Origin: Jeotgalibaca ciconiae
GTDB lineage: Bacteria > Bacillota > Bacilli > Lactobacillales > Aerococcaceae
Assembly: GCF_003955755.1 (NCBI RefSeq)
Contig: NZ_CP034465.1
Location: 1,116,001-1,180,000 of the forward strand
DNA: 64,000 nucleotides
Direction of reading: 5' to 3'
Part shown: in pieces, positions 51,792 through 60,914 of the stretch
How the letters are laid out: the number at the start of each line of letters is the position of its first letter
Position numbering within the stretch: position 1 is the first letter of the stretch
Position numbers and translations under genes: made by a program
The notes under the pieces: model-generated
The model's database searches: none
Told to the model about the DNA's origin: nothing
The model's input: the letters and a program-made list of their open reading frames with translations, nothing else

Positions 51792-53552
51792 TTATACAAT
51801 TACTCGTCTCATTAATCCATCTTCATTAAAATCTAGCGGCGAAATGCGAGTTTGTCGGTTATAACCTCTTTCTTCATCCTGAAAGTCTGAGAATGGCAGC
51901 CCGAAGCTATGATAGGCAATGTAATATTGCCCTTCATATTCTAAAATACTGTGATGTCCAGTTCCTAAAATTCCTTTATCCACATTCTTTTGTAGAATCG
52001 GATAATGGTAATGAATCGGTCCATAGAGGGAATCCGATGTACCATAATTAACATGGTAATTTTCACTACGGGTATCTTCTCCTGACCAAGTAAAATGGTA
52101 GATGTTATCACGTTTCAAAACCGTAATAGCTTCTCGAAAGTCTTTCAAACCTTCATATTCTTTCAAACTCTCCATCTTCACTGATCTCATATCATCAGCT
52201 AGTTCAACAATGGCAGCTGTTCCCCCTGCTGAATTGCCAAATAGCAGATAATATTTGTCATTTTCATTGTAGACCGATGGATCAATGACTTGGCTCATAT
52301 TTAATGAATAATCTTCAATCAAATCAGGGCTCAATAAAGGCTCATCTTCTGCAATAAAAGGACCGGTTGGACTATCAGAATATGCCACTCCGATTCCAGA
52401 ACGACCCTCAATACTCTTTCCAGTAAAGTAATAATAAAATTTTCCATCTTTCTCCGTTGCACACGGCGCCCAAGCTCCTCCAATTGTCCACTTCACTTGA
52501 CTTGAAGCCAAATCAAGAATGACTCCTTTATTTTCCCAATTGATTAAATCTTCTGATTCAAACACTGAAAAACTCGTACCTGACCAATTGGTAAAGCCAT
52601 CTGATGTCGGGTATATGTAAAATTTTTCGTTAAATACAACCAAGTCCGGATCGGCATATAAACCGTCCAATACAGGATTTTGTTGGTGATAATATTTAAG
52701 TAATTGATTATATTCTTCATCGTTAATTTTAAGCACACTTCCATGACGCTTAATAGACTTTCCAAAGTTAAACTGTGGAGCAGGCTCGAAGTAGCCTGTT
52801 GAAAGATCTTCACTAATTGCAATCGTATAGCCTGTTCCTTTTTTAAATTCATCCACAATCAATGCCCACTTTCCATCCGACAATTGATAAATTTGCGGTC
52901 CTTCTACACCTTCTAAATGCTCGAGATAGTCTGAATGAACTTCTTCATATTCTCCAAGTAATGTCTGGCTTCGATCCATAAAAATCCGACTGTTTTCTTC
53001 GTTTTTTGTGAAGCGGTAATAGTAGCCATCACTAAGCGTAATAGTTGTATCAATGACATTCATACTTTTTTCTATAAACAACTCAGCTTCAGTAAATGAA
53101 CGAAAATCAGTCGTATGAGTATAGTAAATATTGTGCTTTCCATTTACTTTTGAGGCAAAAAAGACAAGAAACGCTTCTGCCTGTGGATCATAGATAGCCT
53201 CCGGTGCCCATAAATTTCCTGCTTCCTTAGGAGCGATGGTTGCCGTCCACGGTTCCCTCCAATAAACTAAATCTGTCGATTCCCAAATAAGGATATCCCG
53301 GCTTCCATTCGCTTGTGCATGATCCCAGCCAAGTTCTTTTTCAATACGAAGATCAGTCGCAATTAAAAAATATTTATTTTCTCCTTGAATAAGAAAGGGA
53401 TCGCGTGCCCCTTTTTCTCCGAGCTTGCTTTTTAAAATAGGCGTTCCTTGATTCAAGTCTAAAAAGTTTAATCCATCTTTGCTGATACTAAAATATACTT
53501 GCTCTCCATCTTTTTGTTCTCCAATAAAATGAGTGAATAAATAAGCAGCCAT
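51792..53552 (-). CDS. Two-domain GH43 glycosidase
   Basis: The 586-residue protein has no signal peptide and carries two five-blade GH43 domains. Domain 1 (about residues 1-285) has GARDPF (base), NLWAPEAIYD, VIDTTI and VEGPQIY (acid). Domain 2 (about residues 290-586) has YADPDL (base), GGAWAPC, VIDPSVY and FREAITVL with GTGHHSI. Each domain seems to have the Asp-Asp-Glu set, so both may be active. GH43 enzymes remove arabinofuranose, xylose or galactose; in this locus, arabinose from arabinogalactan is the likely role. It is a separate unit, on the same strand as the main operon. Confidence 0.85.
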   Translation of the reverse strand: MAAYLFTHFIGEQKDGEQVYFSISKDGLNFLDLNQGTPILKSKLGEKGARDPFLIQGENKYFLIATDLRIEKELGWDHAQANGSRDILIWESTDLVYWREPWTATIAPKEAGNLWAPEAIYDPQAEAFLVFFASKVNGKHNIYYTHTTDFRSFTEAELFIEKSMNVIDTTITLSDGYYYRFTKNEENSRIFMDRSQTLLGEYEEVHSDYLEHLEGVEGPQIYQLSDGKWALIVDEFKKGTGYTIAISEDLSTGYFEPAPQFNFGKSIKRHGSVLKINDEEYNQLLKYYHQQNPVLDGLYADPDLVVFNEKFYIYPTSDGFTNWSGTSFSVFESEDLINWENKGVILDLASSQVKWTIGGAWAPCATEKDGKFYYYFTGKSIEGRSGIGVAYSDSPTGPFIAEDEPLLSPDLIEDYSLNMSQVIDPSVYNENDKYYLLFGNSAGGTAAIVELADDMRSVKMESLKEYEGLKDFREAITVLKRDNIYHFTWSGEDTRSENYHVNYGTSDSLYGPIHYHYPILQKNVDKGILGTGHHSILEYEGQYYIAYHSFGLPFSDFQDEERGYNRQTRISPLDFNEDGLMRRVIV

Positions 53553-53693
53553 GATACGCCTCTTTCTTTTGTCATAGTAAGAACTCTCGTTGTTACTACT
53601 TATTGTAAGGAAACAACAGCATATTTGTATAAGTTGTTGAACTATCTTCTATAAGATTTTGAAACAAATTGCTCCATACTTTTATATACAAAA

Positions 53694-53725
53694 AAAGAAC
53701 TAACTTCACCTGAAGAAAGTTCTTT
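53694..53725 (-). terminator. Terminator of the dnaX-rsmI-ydcF operon
   Basis: On the - strand AAAGAACT pairs with AGTTCTTT around a 16-base loop, followed by TTTT. Confidence 0.82.
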
Positions 53726-54739
53726 TCACCTTAATATAAGAGCAATTCCTAAAAATAACAAAGCTGTTGCAATATGAAAATGACGATAAATTAATAATAA
53801 GGCAATGTATTCACGCACCAAAGCATAGGGTAAATAATGCCAAGGTGTCTTGGCGCCGATTCCAATTGCATCTACACCCAATTGACGTGCATATAAGCTG
53901 CTGCGAAGAATGTGGAAACTATTCGTAACAAAAACTCCCTTGTCCCCAATTTTTTTCTTTGTAATAATGTTTTTACTAAAGAGGAAATTTTGATGGGTAT
54001 TTACGGAATTCATTTCTGCTATGATATTTTGAGGATCCATCCCTTTTTGAATGAGGTATTGCTTCATTACTTCTGCTTCTGATTGAGGCGCGTCTGGTCC
54101 TTTTCCACCGCTCACAATTAAAGTAACTGGTTCTTCACCCTGTTCTTTTTGTTTTTTATAAAAAGAGAGAGCCTTGTCCAGACGATATTGCAGAATTTTA
54201 CTTACTGTTCCATCGGGTAATATGCCCGTTCCTAGCACAATAAGATAGTCTTGGCTTAACTGTATTTGTTTAAATTGGTGGATTATGACACTTATTACAA
54301 ACAGTAAGAAAGAAAAAACCATATATATCAATACATATGCTAGCAAATATTCTAAAGAGTGAATCCATCTTAATTGAATGGTAAATTTGTTCCAAATGAC
54401 AATGACTACTAAAAAAAGCAGCAAGAAACTTAAAGCTACAAGAGCTAAATACTTTCGTGATTTCCTTCGTTTTTGCAGTCTTTGAACAGCGTGAACAAGC
54501 GTTATCATACTGAATAATCCTAGAAAATAAGGTGCTACGCTATAAATAAATTTCATAAAGAGAATTGCCCACCGAACCACTACTGACTCCATTGGCATAG
54601 CGCGCCTTTGAATAATTCCGAAAAAAACGGCCAAGCCCGCACCAAAGAGAAAGATGATTTTCCCTTGAGAATGTTTTTGTTTTAATGAAAGCATGATAAA
54701 AGCAAACAAACTCAACATACTGAAAACATAGAAAATCAT
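53726..54739 (-). CDS. YdcF/DUF218 family membrane protein
   Basis: The 337-residue protein has about six hydrophobic helices in its first 170 residues, then a DUF218 domain (about 165-310) with DYLIVLGTGILPDGTVS, LIVSGGKGPDAPQSEAEVMKQYL (in parts), NTHQNFLFSK and VFVTNSFHILRS. Relatives are YdcF, SanA and ElyC of E. coli, linked to envelope integrity. Biochemical role is not known. It begins 14 bases after rsmI and is probably the last gene of the operon. Confidence 0.88.
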   Translation of the reverse strand: MIFYVFSMLSLFAFIMLSLKQKHSQGKIIFLFGAGLAVFFGIIQRRAMPMESVVVRWAILFMKFIYSVAPYFLGLFSMITLVHAVQRLQKRRKSRKYLALVALSFLLLFLVVIVIWNKFTIQLRWIHSLEYLLAYVLIYMVFSFLLFVISVIIHQFKQIQLSQDYLIVLGTGILPDGTVSKILQYRLDKALSFYKKQKEQGEEPVTLIVSGGKGPDAPQSEAEVMKQYLIQKGMDPQNIIAEMNSVNTHQNFLFSKNIITKKKIGDKGVFVTNSFHILRSSLYARQLGVDAIGIGAKTPWHYLPYALVREYIALLLIYRHFHIATALLFLGIALILR

Positions 54740-54753
54740 CGGCTTTCCCCCTT

Positions 54754-55626
54754 TTAAATCTCGTGATAGGCTTGATATACTTCTTGTTTCTTTCTATTTC
54801 TTAATTTCGCGACTTGCTTAATAGCGTCTTTGGAAGAAACATCTTCTTCCTGCATAACTATTTCAACATGTTCTTTCAAATCTTCAGGAAATGGCTCTTT
54901 CTCGACAACTGCTTCTGGATTTTGATTACCCTCTACAAGTAAACAAATTTCTCCCTTTACGGTTTTCTGATTCAACCATTCTAATACATCTTTTGCATTT
55001 CCGCGGACAAATTCCTCATAGCGTTTCGTCAATTCACGACAAATGACTACGCGGCGTTCTTCACCCAGCACGGCAGCTAGATTCTCGATCGTCTCCTTTA
55101 AACGATAAGGAGATTCATAAAAAATCATCGTCTCTTCTTTTTGCTCCAAAGCTTTCCATTGTGCACGCTGGTCTTTTTTCTTTCTTTTTAAAAATCCAAT
55201 AAAGGTAAAAGGCTGCGGCGTGAGACCGGAAGCAATCAACGCAGTAATACCTGCATTCGCTCCGGGTAAAGGTACAACCGGGATACTGGCTTCAATACAA
55301 GCTTGAACGAGCTCATGGCCAGGGTCGCTGATCGAAGGCATTCCTGCATCACTTACCTGTGCAATCGATTCTCCCGACTCTAACATCGCTATAAGCTGCG
55401 GAATGCGTTCTTGGGTATTATGCTCATGAAAACTAAGCTGTTGAGTCAAAATATCAAAATGAGTTAATAACTTTCGAGTATTTCTTGTATCTTCAGAAGC
55501 AATCCAATCAACCTCTTTCAGTACCTCTACCGCTCGAAAAGTCATATCTCCTAAATTCCCAATCGGTGTAGGAACAAGATACAACGTTCCCGTTGTCTGA
55601 ACTTCATAACTCTTCTGTGTCTCCAT
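54754..55626 (-). CDS. rsmI: 16S rRNA (cytidine-1402-2'-O) methyltransferase
   Basis: RsmI puts a methyl group from SAM on the ribose of C1402 in the decoding centre of the small ribosomal subunit. The 290-residue tetrapyrrole-methylase-fold protein has LVPTPIGNLGDMTFRAVEVL (residues about 17-36), ASEDTRNTRKLL (about 43-54), QVSDAGMPSISDPGHELV (about 98-115) and PLPGANAGITALIASG (about 128-143). It starts inside the yazA end (23-base overlap). Confidence 0.96.
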   Translation of the reverse strand: METQKSYEVQTTGTLYLVPTPIGNLGDMTFRAVEVLKEVDWIASEDTRNTRKLLTHFDILTQQLSFHEHNTQERIPQLIAMLESGESIAQVSDAGMPSISDPGHELVQACIEASIPVVPLPGANAGITALIASGLTPQPFTFIGFLKRKKKDQRAQWKALEQKEETMIFYESPYRLKETIENLAAVLGEERRVVICRELTKRYEEFVRGNAKDVLEWLNQKTVKGEICLLVEGNQNPEAVVEKEPFPEDLKEHVEIVMQEEDVSSKDAIKQVAKLRNRKKQEVYQAYHEI

Positions 55627-55897
55627 CTCTTCCTACCCTCTTTTCCTTTTCTTTCCGAGTTAACTTTTTAAAAGCAGCCTCTGCCTTCGTTGCTTCACTC
55701 CGCGTAGCAAATCCTTCTCGGTGAATCATTCTGACAGGACGCCTGCTTTTTGTATATTTACATCCAATTCCAGTATTATGTTCCTTTTCACGCCGTTCCG
55801 GTTCGGTTGTGTAACCGGCGTAAAAAGACCGGTCTGCACACTCCAATACATAAAAATAATGGCGCTTCTCTTGGTTTGTATTTTGTTCCTTATTCAC
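55604..55897 (-). CDS. GIY-YIG family protein YazA (UPF0213)
   Basis: The 97-residue protein has the GIY-YIG nuclease fold: YFYVLECADRSFYAGYTTEPERR (residues about 14-36; FYV and YAGYT stand for GIY-YIG) and a following HNTGIGCKYTKSRRPV. It belongs to the YazA/URI group, whose role is unclear; it may act on DNA. There is no ATG: GTG 55897 (or TTG 55900) with AAGGCGA upstream is the likely start, overlapping the end of the preceding methyltransferase gene. Confidence 0.9.
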   Translation of the reverse strand: MNKEQNTNQEKRHYFYVLECADRSFYAGYTTEPERREKEHNTGIGCKYTKSRRPVRMIHREGFATRSEATKAEAAFKKLTRKEKEKRVGRDGDTEEL

Positions 55898-56660
55898 CAA
55901 AAAGAATCGCCTTCACTTCTTTGGTATATTCGCCTGTTTCATCGTGTACATAAAAGGGCGGCAAGATGTGCAGACCATCTTCCTTACCATCTTTGATTGC
56001 TTCAATTAATATCATATTCGCTTCTTTACCAGCTTTTGGATAGATAAACTGAATCTTTTTAGGAGCTAGACGATTCGCCCGCATGGTATCCAGTATTTCC
56101 AATAGTCGATCTGGACGGTGCACAAAATATGCCTTCCCGTTCATTTTTAAGAGCTGGCCTGTTTTTTTCATTAATTGATTCAAGTTTAGTTTTATTTCAT
56201 GTCTGGCAATCGTAAATTCCGAATAAGTATTTTTTGTACTTGAAGGAATATTTTTAAAATAAGGTGGATTGCAAGTAATGATATCTACAGAATCTGGCTG
56301 AATTTCACTTGTAATCTCATTAATATCAGCCTGAATAAAAGATACCCGATCTTCTAGTTCATTCAATTGAACGGTTCTTTTAGCCATATCAATTAACCTA
56401 TCCTGTATCTCCACACCGATAATCGGGTTGGTCGTTTTTCCGGTTAATAAAAAAGCAACCGCTCCATTACCCGAACAAAAATCGACGATTTTTGTTTTAC
56501 GGCTAGAAGGTACGGAAGCAAAGTTCGCTAATAATACCGCATCTAAAGAAAAAGAAAAAACGGAGGGGCTTTGTATGATTTGGATGTTTTCTTTCTTTAA
56601 TATATCCAAGCGTTCTCCCGCTTTTAGTAACTGACTCTTCTTTTGACTTGATTCATTCAA
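55890..56660 (-). CDS. tRNA1(Val) adenine-37-N6-methyltransferase-like protein (YabB)
   Basis: The 256-residue SAM-dependent methyltransferase has VFSFSLDAVLLANFA (about residues 34-48), VDFCSGNGAVAFLL (SAM loop, about 60-73) and the amino-methylase motif NPPY (ITCNPPYFKN, about residue 132). E. coli YfiC/TrmN6 is the studied relative and modifies A37 of tRNA-Val. The start is a TTG at 56660 that overlaps the yabA stop (TTGA) with GGGAG eight bases before; the longer frame inside yabA is rejected. Confidence 0.9.
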   Translation of the reverse strand: MNESSQKKSQLLKAGERLDILKKENIQIIQSPSVFSFSLDAVLLANFASVPSSRKTKIVDFCSGNGAVAFLLTGKTTNPIIGVEIQDRLIDMAKRTVQLNELEDRVSFIQADINEITSEIQPDSVDIITCNPPYFKNIPSSTKNTYSEFTIARHEIKLNLNQLMKKTGQLLKMNGKAYFVHRPDRLLEILDTMRANRLAPKKIQFIYPKAGKEANMILIEAIKDGKEDGLHILPPFYVHDETGEYTKEVKAILFGE

Positions 56661-57010
56661 TGGCGTTGCTCCCGTTCTCCGTAGATGACATCCAAACAAA
56701 ATACACATGACTCATCATCTAAACGGCGACTACCGTAATAGACATTACAGACATGAAAGCCATCTTCATATAATTTTTGTAAATTTAATCGTGATTTAGA
56801 CATTTCAGGTTCAATGCTTGCTGCATTTTCTTCCATTTGTTTCGTCAAATAGTCAATTCGGTCCCGTAAATGTTGGTTCTCAATCTGTAAAGTTGTATTT
56901 TCCTCGATTAATTGATTTAATTTCTCCTGAACATCGATTAAGTCTTCTCCAACTGCGGAAACACGACTTTCCATACGGTGAAACTGATCAAACAAGGCTC
57001 GTTTATCCAT
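56657..57010 (-). CDS. yabA: Replication initiation control protein YabA
   Basis: YabA binds DnaA and DnaN and limits new rounds of replication. The 117-residue protein has an N-terminal leucine-zipper coiled coil (about residues 1-60; VSAVGEDLIDVQEKLNQLIEE) and a C-terminal zinc site with GFHVCNVYYG and ESCVFCLDVIY (His and three Cys). ATG 57010 is used; a GTG three codons upstream is also possible. It belongs to the conserved cluster between ricT and yabB. Confidence 0.94.
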   Translation of the reverse strand: MDKRALFDQFHRMESRVSAVGEDLIDVQEKLNQLIEENTTLQIENQHLRDRIDYLTKQMEENAASIEPEMSKSRLNLQKLYEDGFHVCNVYYGSRRLDDESCVFCLDVIYGEREQRH

Positions 57011-57054
57011 TTTATTCACTCACATTTTTTTGTTTTCTTCACTAGTTACGACAA

Positions 57055-57861
57055 CTATACTAATTCGCCTTTTAATTCTTCCCACGTATAATCCGCGGTC
57101 TTGTTATCCTTGAAGAAGCGAACCGTTACAATCTGAGATAGAATATTCAGACCGATTACTTTCCCTTGACCCTCTGGTGTATCAATCTTTTCGCCATAAT
57201 CAGGCAGACTACGTTTTAATTCTTCATAGGCCTCATTTTCAAAGTTCAGACAGCACATTAAACGACCGCAAATTCCAGATATTTTTGCTGAATTCAACGA
57301 CAAACCTTGATCTTTTGCCATTTTAATCGAAACTGGCATGAAGTCTCCTAGGAAAGTCGAACAACACAATGGTCGACCGCAAGGGCCAATTCCCCCAAGG
57401 ATTTTTGCTTCATCCCGTGCGCCAATTTGACGTAATTCAATTCTTGTTCGGAAAATTGAAGCGAGCTCCCTTACTAATACGCGAAAATCAACCCGGCCAG
57501 CTGCACTAAATAAGAAAGTTAGTTTTTGACGATCAAAAGAATACTGAGCTTTTATGATTTTCATTTCCAGCTTATTTTCTCTTGCTCGTTCTTTGGCGAT
57601 CCGCAGAGCTTGTGCCGCCTCAATCTTGTTTTTCTCTTCTTTTATTAAATCAGCATCTTCTGCTTTCCGAATAATATTATCAGAAGCATATGCAGCATCT
57701 TGCTCATGGCATTTTTTTGAATAAATGACAACTTTGGCAATCTCCTCATTTTCACCATGCTGAACAATCAGTTTTTCATTTAATTGATAAGACTGGTTCC
57801 CCTTTTCATAGTAAAAAATCGTTCCATTCGGGATAAACCTCAGGCCCATTACTTCTTTCAT
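57055..57861 (-). CDS. ricT: PSP1-domain protein RicT (YaaT)
   Basis: The 268-residue protein has the PSP1 domain (about residues 60-145) and the Cys-rich blocks GPCGRPLCC (about residues 156-164) and ISGICGRLMCCLNFENEAYEEL (in parts, about 190-210). In Bacillus RicT works with RicA and RicF as an Fe-S complex that helps RNase Y and phosphorelay steps. The gene begins 36 bases after holB. Confidence 0.95.
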   Translation of the reverse strand: MKEVMGLRFIPNGTIFYYEKGNQSYQLNEKLIVQHGENEEIAKVVIYSKKCHEQDAAYASDNIIRKAEDADLIKEEKNKIEAAQALRIAKERARENKLEMKIIKAQYSFDRQKLTFLFSAAGRVDFRVLVRELASIFRTRIELRQIGARDEAKILGGIGPCGRPLCCSTFLGDFMPVSIKMAKDQGLSLNSAKISGICGRLMCCLNFENEAYEELKRSLPDYGEKIDTPEGQGKVIGLNILSQIVTVRFFKDNKTADYTWEELKGELV

Positions 57862-57897
57862 ACCATTACGCTCCTTTGCTTTGTTGATGCGATTTTA

Positions 57898-58881
57898 CTA
57901 TTGATTTTTAAGTACAATGCTTTCTAAGACACCCTGCGTTTGTACATTTGCATTTAAAGCTTGTTTGCCTTGTAAAATACTTTCAATTGCTTGTGTAATC
58001 TTTTTAGAGTCTTTTAAAAACTGTGCCATTTTTTTATATTCTGGCAATTGTTTTTTTTGTACAACTGCCTCTTCATTTCCAAAAGATACATACAATAAAT
58101 CGCGATAATGGAACAATAATAAATCTAAATAAAACAGACTATGGGACTTATCTTTTAAAATTTCCAACAAGCTTGTTGGAACATAGATAAATGCCATGGG
58201 ATCAGAAGAGGTTAATAGCTTGAACCAATTCCAACTTTTTTCCTTTAACGCATGAAATAATTCGTCTTCAGCTAATCCTTTTGCCTCTTCCAAATCGTTC
58301 GTGACAGCAGATAATAATTCTGCGTCTTGCGAGTCAATACCTGCAGACAACAACAGCTCTTCCATAACTTCTCGCTTTAGCGGTTGAAAATGGATGATTT
58401 GACATCGCGAACGAATGGTAGGCAAAATGTTTTCCTTTACCGTTGTTAGCAAAAATAGATAAGTATCTTTCCCAGGTTCTTCTAAAAATGTTAGAAGACT
58501 ATTTGCAGCACTAATGGTCATTTTCTCAGCATCTTCAATTATATAAACTTTCTTGCTGCTTTCTACTGAGCTCTTGAAAAACTCTGTTTTTAACTGCCGA
58601 ATCTGGTCAACCTTGATTGATTGACCATCGGGTGCCAGCTCAATTAAATCAGGTAAATTTCCTTCATCAATCCGTAAGCAGCTTCGACAGGAAAAGCACG
58701 GGTTTCCATCTTGAGGGTTTTCACAGAAAATAGTACGGGCAATCCAGTTTGCTAATTCTTTTTTTCCTGTTCCTCGTGCTCCTTCAAAAAGATAGGCATG
58801 GCCTAATCGCTGATTTCTGATGGAACGAACAAACAATTCCAGAAGTCTGGGTTGCTTCTCTTTTACTGACATCTCATTCAT
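57898..58881 (-). CDS. holB: DNA polymerase III subunit delta prime
   Basis: HolB is part of the clamp loader that places the sliding clamp on DNA. The 327-residue AAA+ protein has GHAYLFEGARGTGKKELANW (P-loop, about residues 26-45), the four-Cys zinc module (CENPQDGNPCFSCRSC, about 52-67), IIEDAEKMT (about 115) and SRCQIIHF (about 160). The P-loop keeps GTGKK. Its ATG overlaps the yaaQ stop by one base. Confidence 0.95.
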   Translation of the reverse strand: MNEMSVKEKQPRLLELFVRSIRNQRLGHAYLFEGARGTGKKELANWIARTIFCENPQDGNPCFSCRSCLRIDEGNLPDLIELAPDGQSIKVDQIRQLKTEFFKSSVESSKKVYIIEDAEKMTISAANSLLTFLEEPGKDTYLFLLTTVKENILPTIRSRCQIIHFQPLKREVMEELLLSAGIDSQDAELLSAVTNDLEEAKGLAEDELFHALKEKSWNWFKLLTSSDPMAFIYVPTSLLEILKDKSHSLFYLDLLLFHYRDLLYVSFGNEEAVVQKKQLPEYKKMAQFLKDSKKITQAIESILQGKQALNANVQTQGVLESIVLKNQ

Positions 58882-59210
58882 TAGAATCGATGAAAACTTT
58901 CTACTGGAAGAACAAATACTGTCGCACCGCCAACATGAACTTGCATTGGGTACGGAATGGAACTATCCAATGAAACGTCTAAGCTCACTGGTGAAGTTGT
59001 GTATTGCTCTCTTGATTCACAGTTTACCTTGATGATATTGAGAACCTCTTCAACACGGTCGTCTTCTACCCCAATCATAAAGGTTGTATTTCCGGAGCGA
59101 AGAAACCCGCCACTTGAAGATAGTTTCGTTGCTCGAATATTCGCTTCTACCAACTCATCTGATAGCAATGCACTATCTTTATCTTGAATAACAGCCATAA
59201 TTAGTTTCAT
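58881..59210 (-). CDS. darA: Cyclic di-AMP receptor, PII-like (DarA/PstA/YaaQ)
   Basis: The 109-residue protein is a trimeric PII-like sensor that binds c-di-AMP. Marks are MKLIMAVIQDKDSALLSDEL at the start, ATKLSSSGGFLRSGNTTFMIGVEDDRV (in parts, residues about 28-54) and a final GGATVFVLPVESFHRF. The studied homologues link c-di-AMP to osmotic and metabolic control. It stands between tmk and holB as in Bacillus and Staphylococcus. Confidence 0.95.
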   Translation of the reverse strand: MKLIMAVIQDKDSALLSDELVEANIRATKLSSSGGFLRSGNTTFMIGVEDDRVEEVLNIIKVNCESREQYTTSPVSLDVSLDSSIPYPMQVHVGGATVFVLPVESFHRF

Positions 59211-59230
59211 ATCAATCTCCTCTTTCTTCT

Positions 59231-59878
59231 TTATAATTTCTTGTTAGTTGAAAAATGAGTCAAAATTTGTTCTATACAATTTTCAGCCACTTTTTCAGGG
59301 CTCTGGCTTCCATCAATCTTAACGATCCGATTGGGATGTTTTTTCAATAATTGCAAATAGCCTTCACGTACTTTTTCATGGAAAGTCAATTTTTCTTGGT
59401 CTAGGCGGTTGTTTTCCCGACTGCCTTCACTTCGTTGAATTCGATTAATTCCTTCTTCTGGATCGATATCGATATATAGTGTTAAGTCGGGTTGAATCCC
59501 CTCTGTCGCAAAGTCATTGATTTGGAAAATTCCTTCCTCCCCAATGCCTCTCGCGTATCCTTGATAGGCAATGGAGCTATCTACAAAACGATCACATAAA
59601 ACGAGGTCACCGTTTGTTAGAACAGGTATCACTTTTTCGACTAAGTGTTGTCTGCGACTTGCCGCATAAAGTAATGCTTCGGTTCGCGCATCCATTTCGG
59701 TATGTTCCGGATTCAATATAATCGTTCTTATTCTTTCTGCAATCGGACTACCACCTGGTTCTCGTGTCGTAACAATCTTTTTGTCCGTATATTCAGGCAA
59801 TTGTTTCGCAATCGCCTGCAAGGCAGTTGTTTTTCCTGATCCATCCGGTCCTTCTAATGTGATAAATATTCCGTTCAT
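59231..59878 (-). CDS. tmk: Thymidylate kinase
   Basis: Tmk makes dTDP from dTMP. The 215-residue protein has the P-loop LEGPDGSGKTTAL (residues 8-20), TTREPGGSPIAE (about 38-49), the DR motif in LVLCDRFVDSSIAYQG (about 90-105) and a lid segment near residue 145. AAGGAG precedes the ATG region. The 69-base gap to yaaL has no hairpin. Confidence 0.96.
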   Translation of the reverse strand: MNGIFITLEGPDGSGKTTALQAIAKQLPEYTDKKIVTTREPGGSPIAERIRTIILNPEHTEMDARTEALLYAASRRQHLVEKVIPVLTNGDLVLCDRFVDSSIAYQGYARGIGEEGIFQINDFATEGIQPDLTLYIDIDPEEGINRIQRSEGSRENNRLDQEKLTFHEKVREGYLQLLKKHPNRIVKIDGSQSPEKVAENCIEQILTHFSTNKKL

Positions 59879-59947
59879 GTTCTGCTCCTTGTTTCGTATA
59901 GTTTCATTATACGCTACTTGTCCCTCTTTTTATATAAGACAATCGTC

Positions 59948-60259
59948 TCACTCTTGAGTAAATAAGTGATCTCGTTGGTAACCACGTTTCTTTACACGAA
60001 AAGTTTTTGCTTTTTTAGGCGTAGAAATATCTCCTGAAATATTGCGGCAACGTGCTTCTCTCATTAAAAAAAGATATTTGGCACCTTCTATTTTCCTTAA
60101 AATATAAAGATCATCGGAGACATCATAAGCGGCATTTTCCAACTCTTGGAGTAACTGGTACTTATGATAAACTTCTTTCATTGTTTCCGTAAGTTGTTCA
60201 TCCACTATGCGTTTCTGATAATGATTTTTTTGTTTTTTATTCAGTAAGTGGAATGCCAT
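59948..60259 (-). CDS. DUF2508 family protein (YaaL-like)
   Basis: The 103-residue basic protein has the DUF2508 layout: QLTETMKEVYHKYQLLQELENAAYDVSDDLY-type helix (residues about 23-53), then KIEGAKYLFLMREARCRN. It is longer than Bacillus YaaL by about 25 residues because of a C-terminal tail rich in Lys and Arg (KAKTFRVKKRGYQRD). Function is not known; its place after recR is conserved. Confidence 0.85.
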   Translation of the reverse strand: MAFHLLNKKQKNHYQKRIVDEQLTETMKEVYHKYQLLQELENAAYDVSDDLYILRKIEGAKYLFLMREARCRNISGDISTPKKAKTFRVKKRGYQRDHLFTQE

Positions 60260-60289
60260 TACTATTTTTCAAACTCCTTACTTAAGCTG

Positions 60290-60886
60290 TTACAGTTCGC
60301 GTCTTCCATCGATCGCTCGGAATAACGTCATCTCATCCGCATATTCAATATCGCTTCCGACTGCCAAACCATATGCCAAACGAGTTACTTTAATACCTGC
60401 TGGTTTTATCAAACGCGAAAGATACATGGCCGTCGCTTCTCCTTCGGCTGTTGCATTCGTCGCAATAATGACTTCATTGATTTCTTCTTCTTGCAGGCGT
60501 TTAATTAAATTAGGAATGTTCAAATCTTCTGGTCCGGTCCCTTCCATCGGCGAAAGAACACCGTGCAAGACATGATACAAACCATTATACTCTCGGATTT
60601 TTTCCATAGACATAATATCTCTTGGGTTTTCCACTACTAACACAGTAGACCGTAATCTCGTTTCATCAGAACAAATGATACACGGATCGCTTTCTGTGAT
60701 GTTTCCACATTTTGAGCAGTAGTGCAAGTCCCTTTTTGTACTGATTAAAGCATTAGCAAAATGGACAACTTCCTCTTCCTGCATATCTAAACAAAAGAAT
60801 GCCAGACGAGCTGCTGTCTTTTGGCCAATTCCAGGCAGCTTCATGAAGCTCTCGATTAATTTCGCTATTGGTTCTGGATACTGCAT
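60290..60886 (-). CDS. recR: Recombination mediator RecR
   Basis: RecR works with RecO and RecF to load RecA on gapped DNA. The 198-residue protein has the helix-hairpin-helix ([18 protein letters not shown], about residues 13-30), the four-Cys zinc finger ([19 protein letters not shown], about 56-74), the Toprim domain ([15 protein letters not shown], about 80-94) and the Walker-like C-terminal part ([21 protein letters not shown], in parts). Confidence 0.97.
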   Translation of the reverse strand: MQYPEPIAKLIESFMKLPGIGQKTAARLAFFCLDMQEEEVVHFANALISTKRDLHYCSKCGNITESDPCIICSDETRLRSTVLVVENPRDIMSMEKIREYNGLYHVLHGVLSPMEGTGPEDLNIPNLIKRLQEEEINEVIIATNATAEGEATAMYLSRLIKPAGIKVTRLAYGLAVGSDIEYADEMTLFRAIDGRREL

Positions 60887-60914
60887 TCCTACTCTGCTCC
60901 TTTATTTTTCGTTC

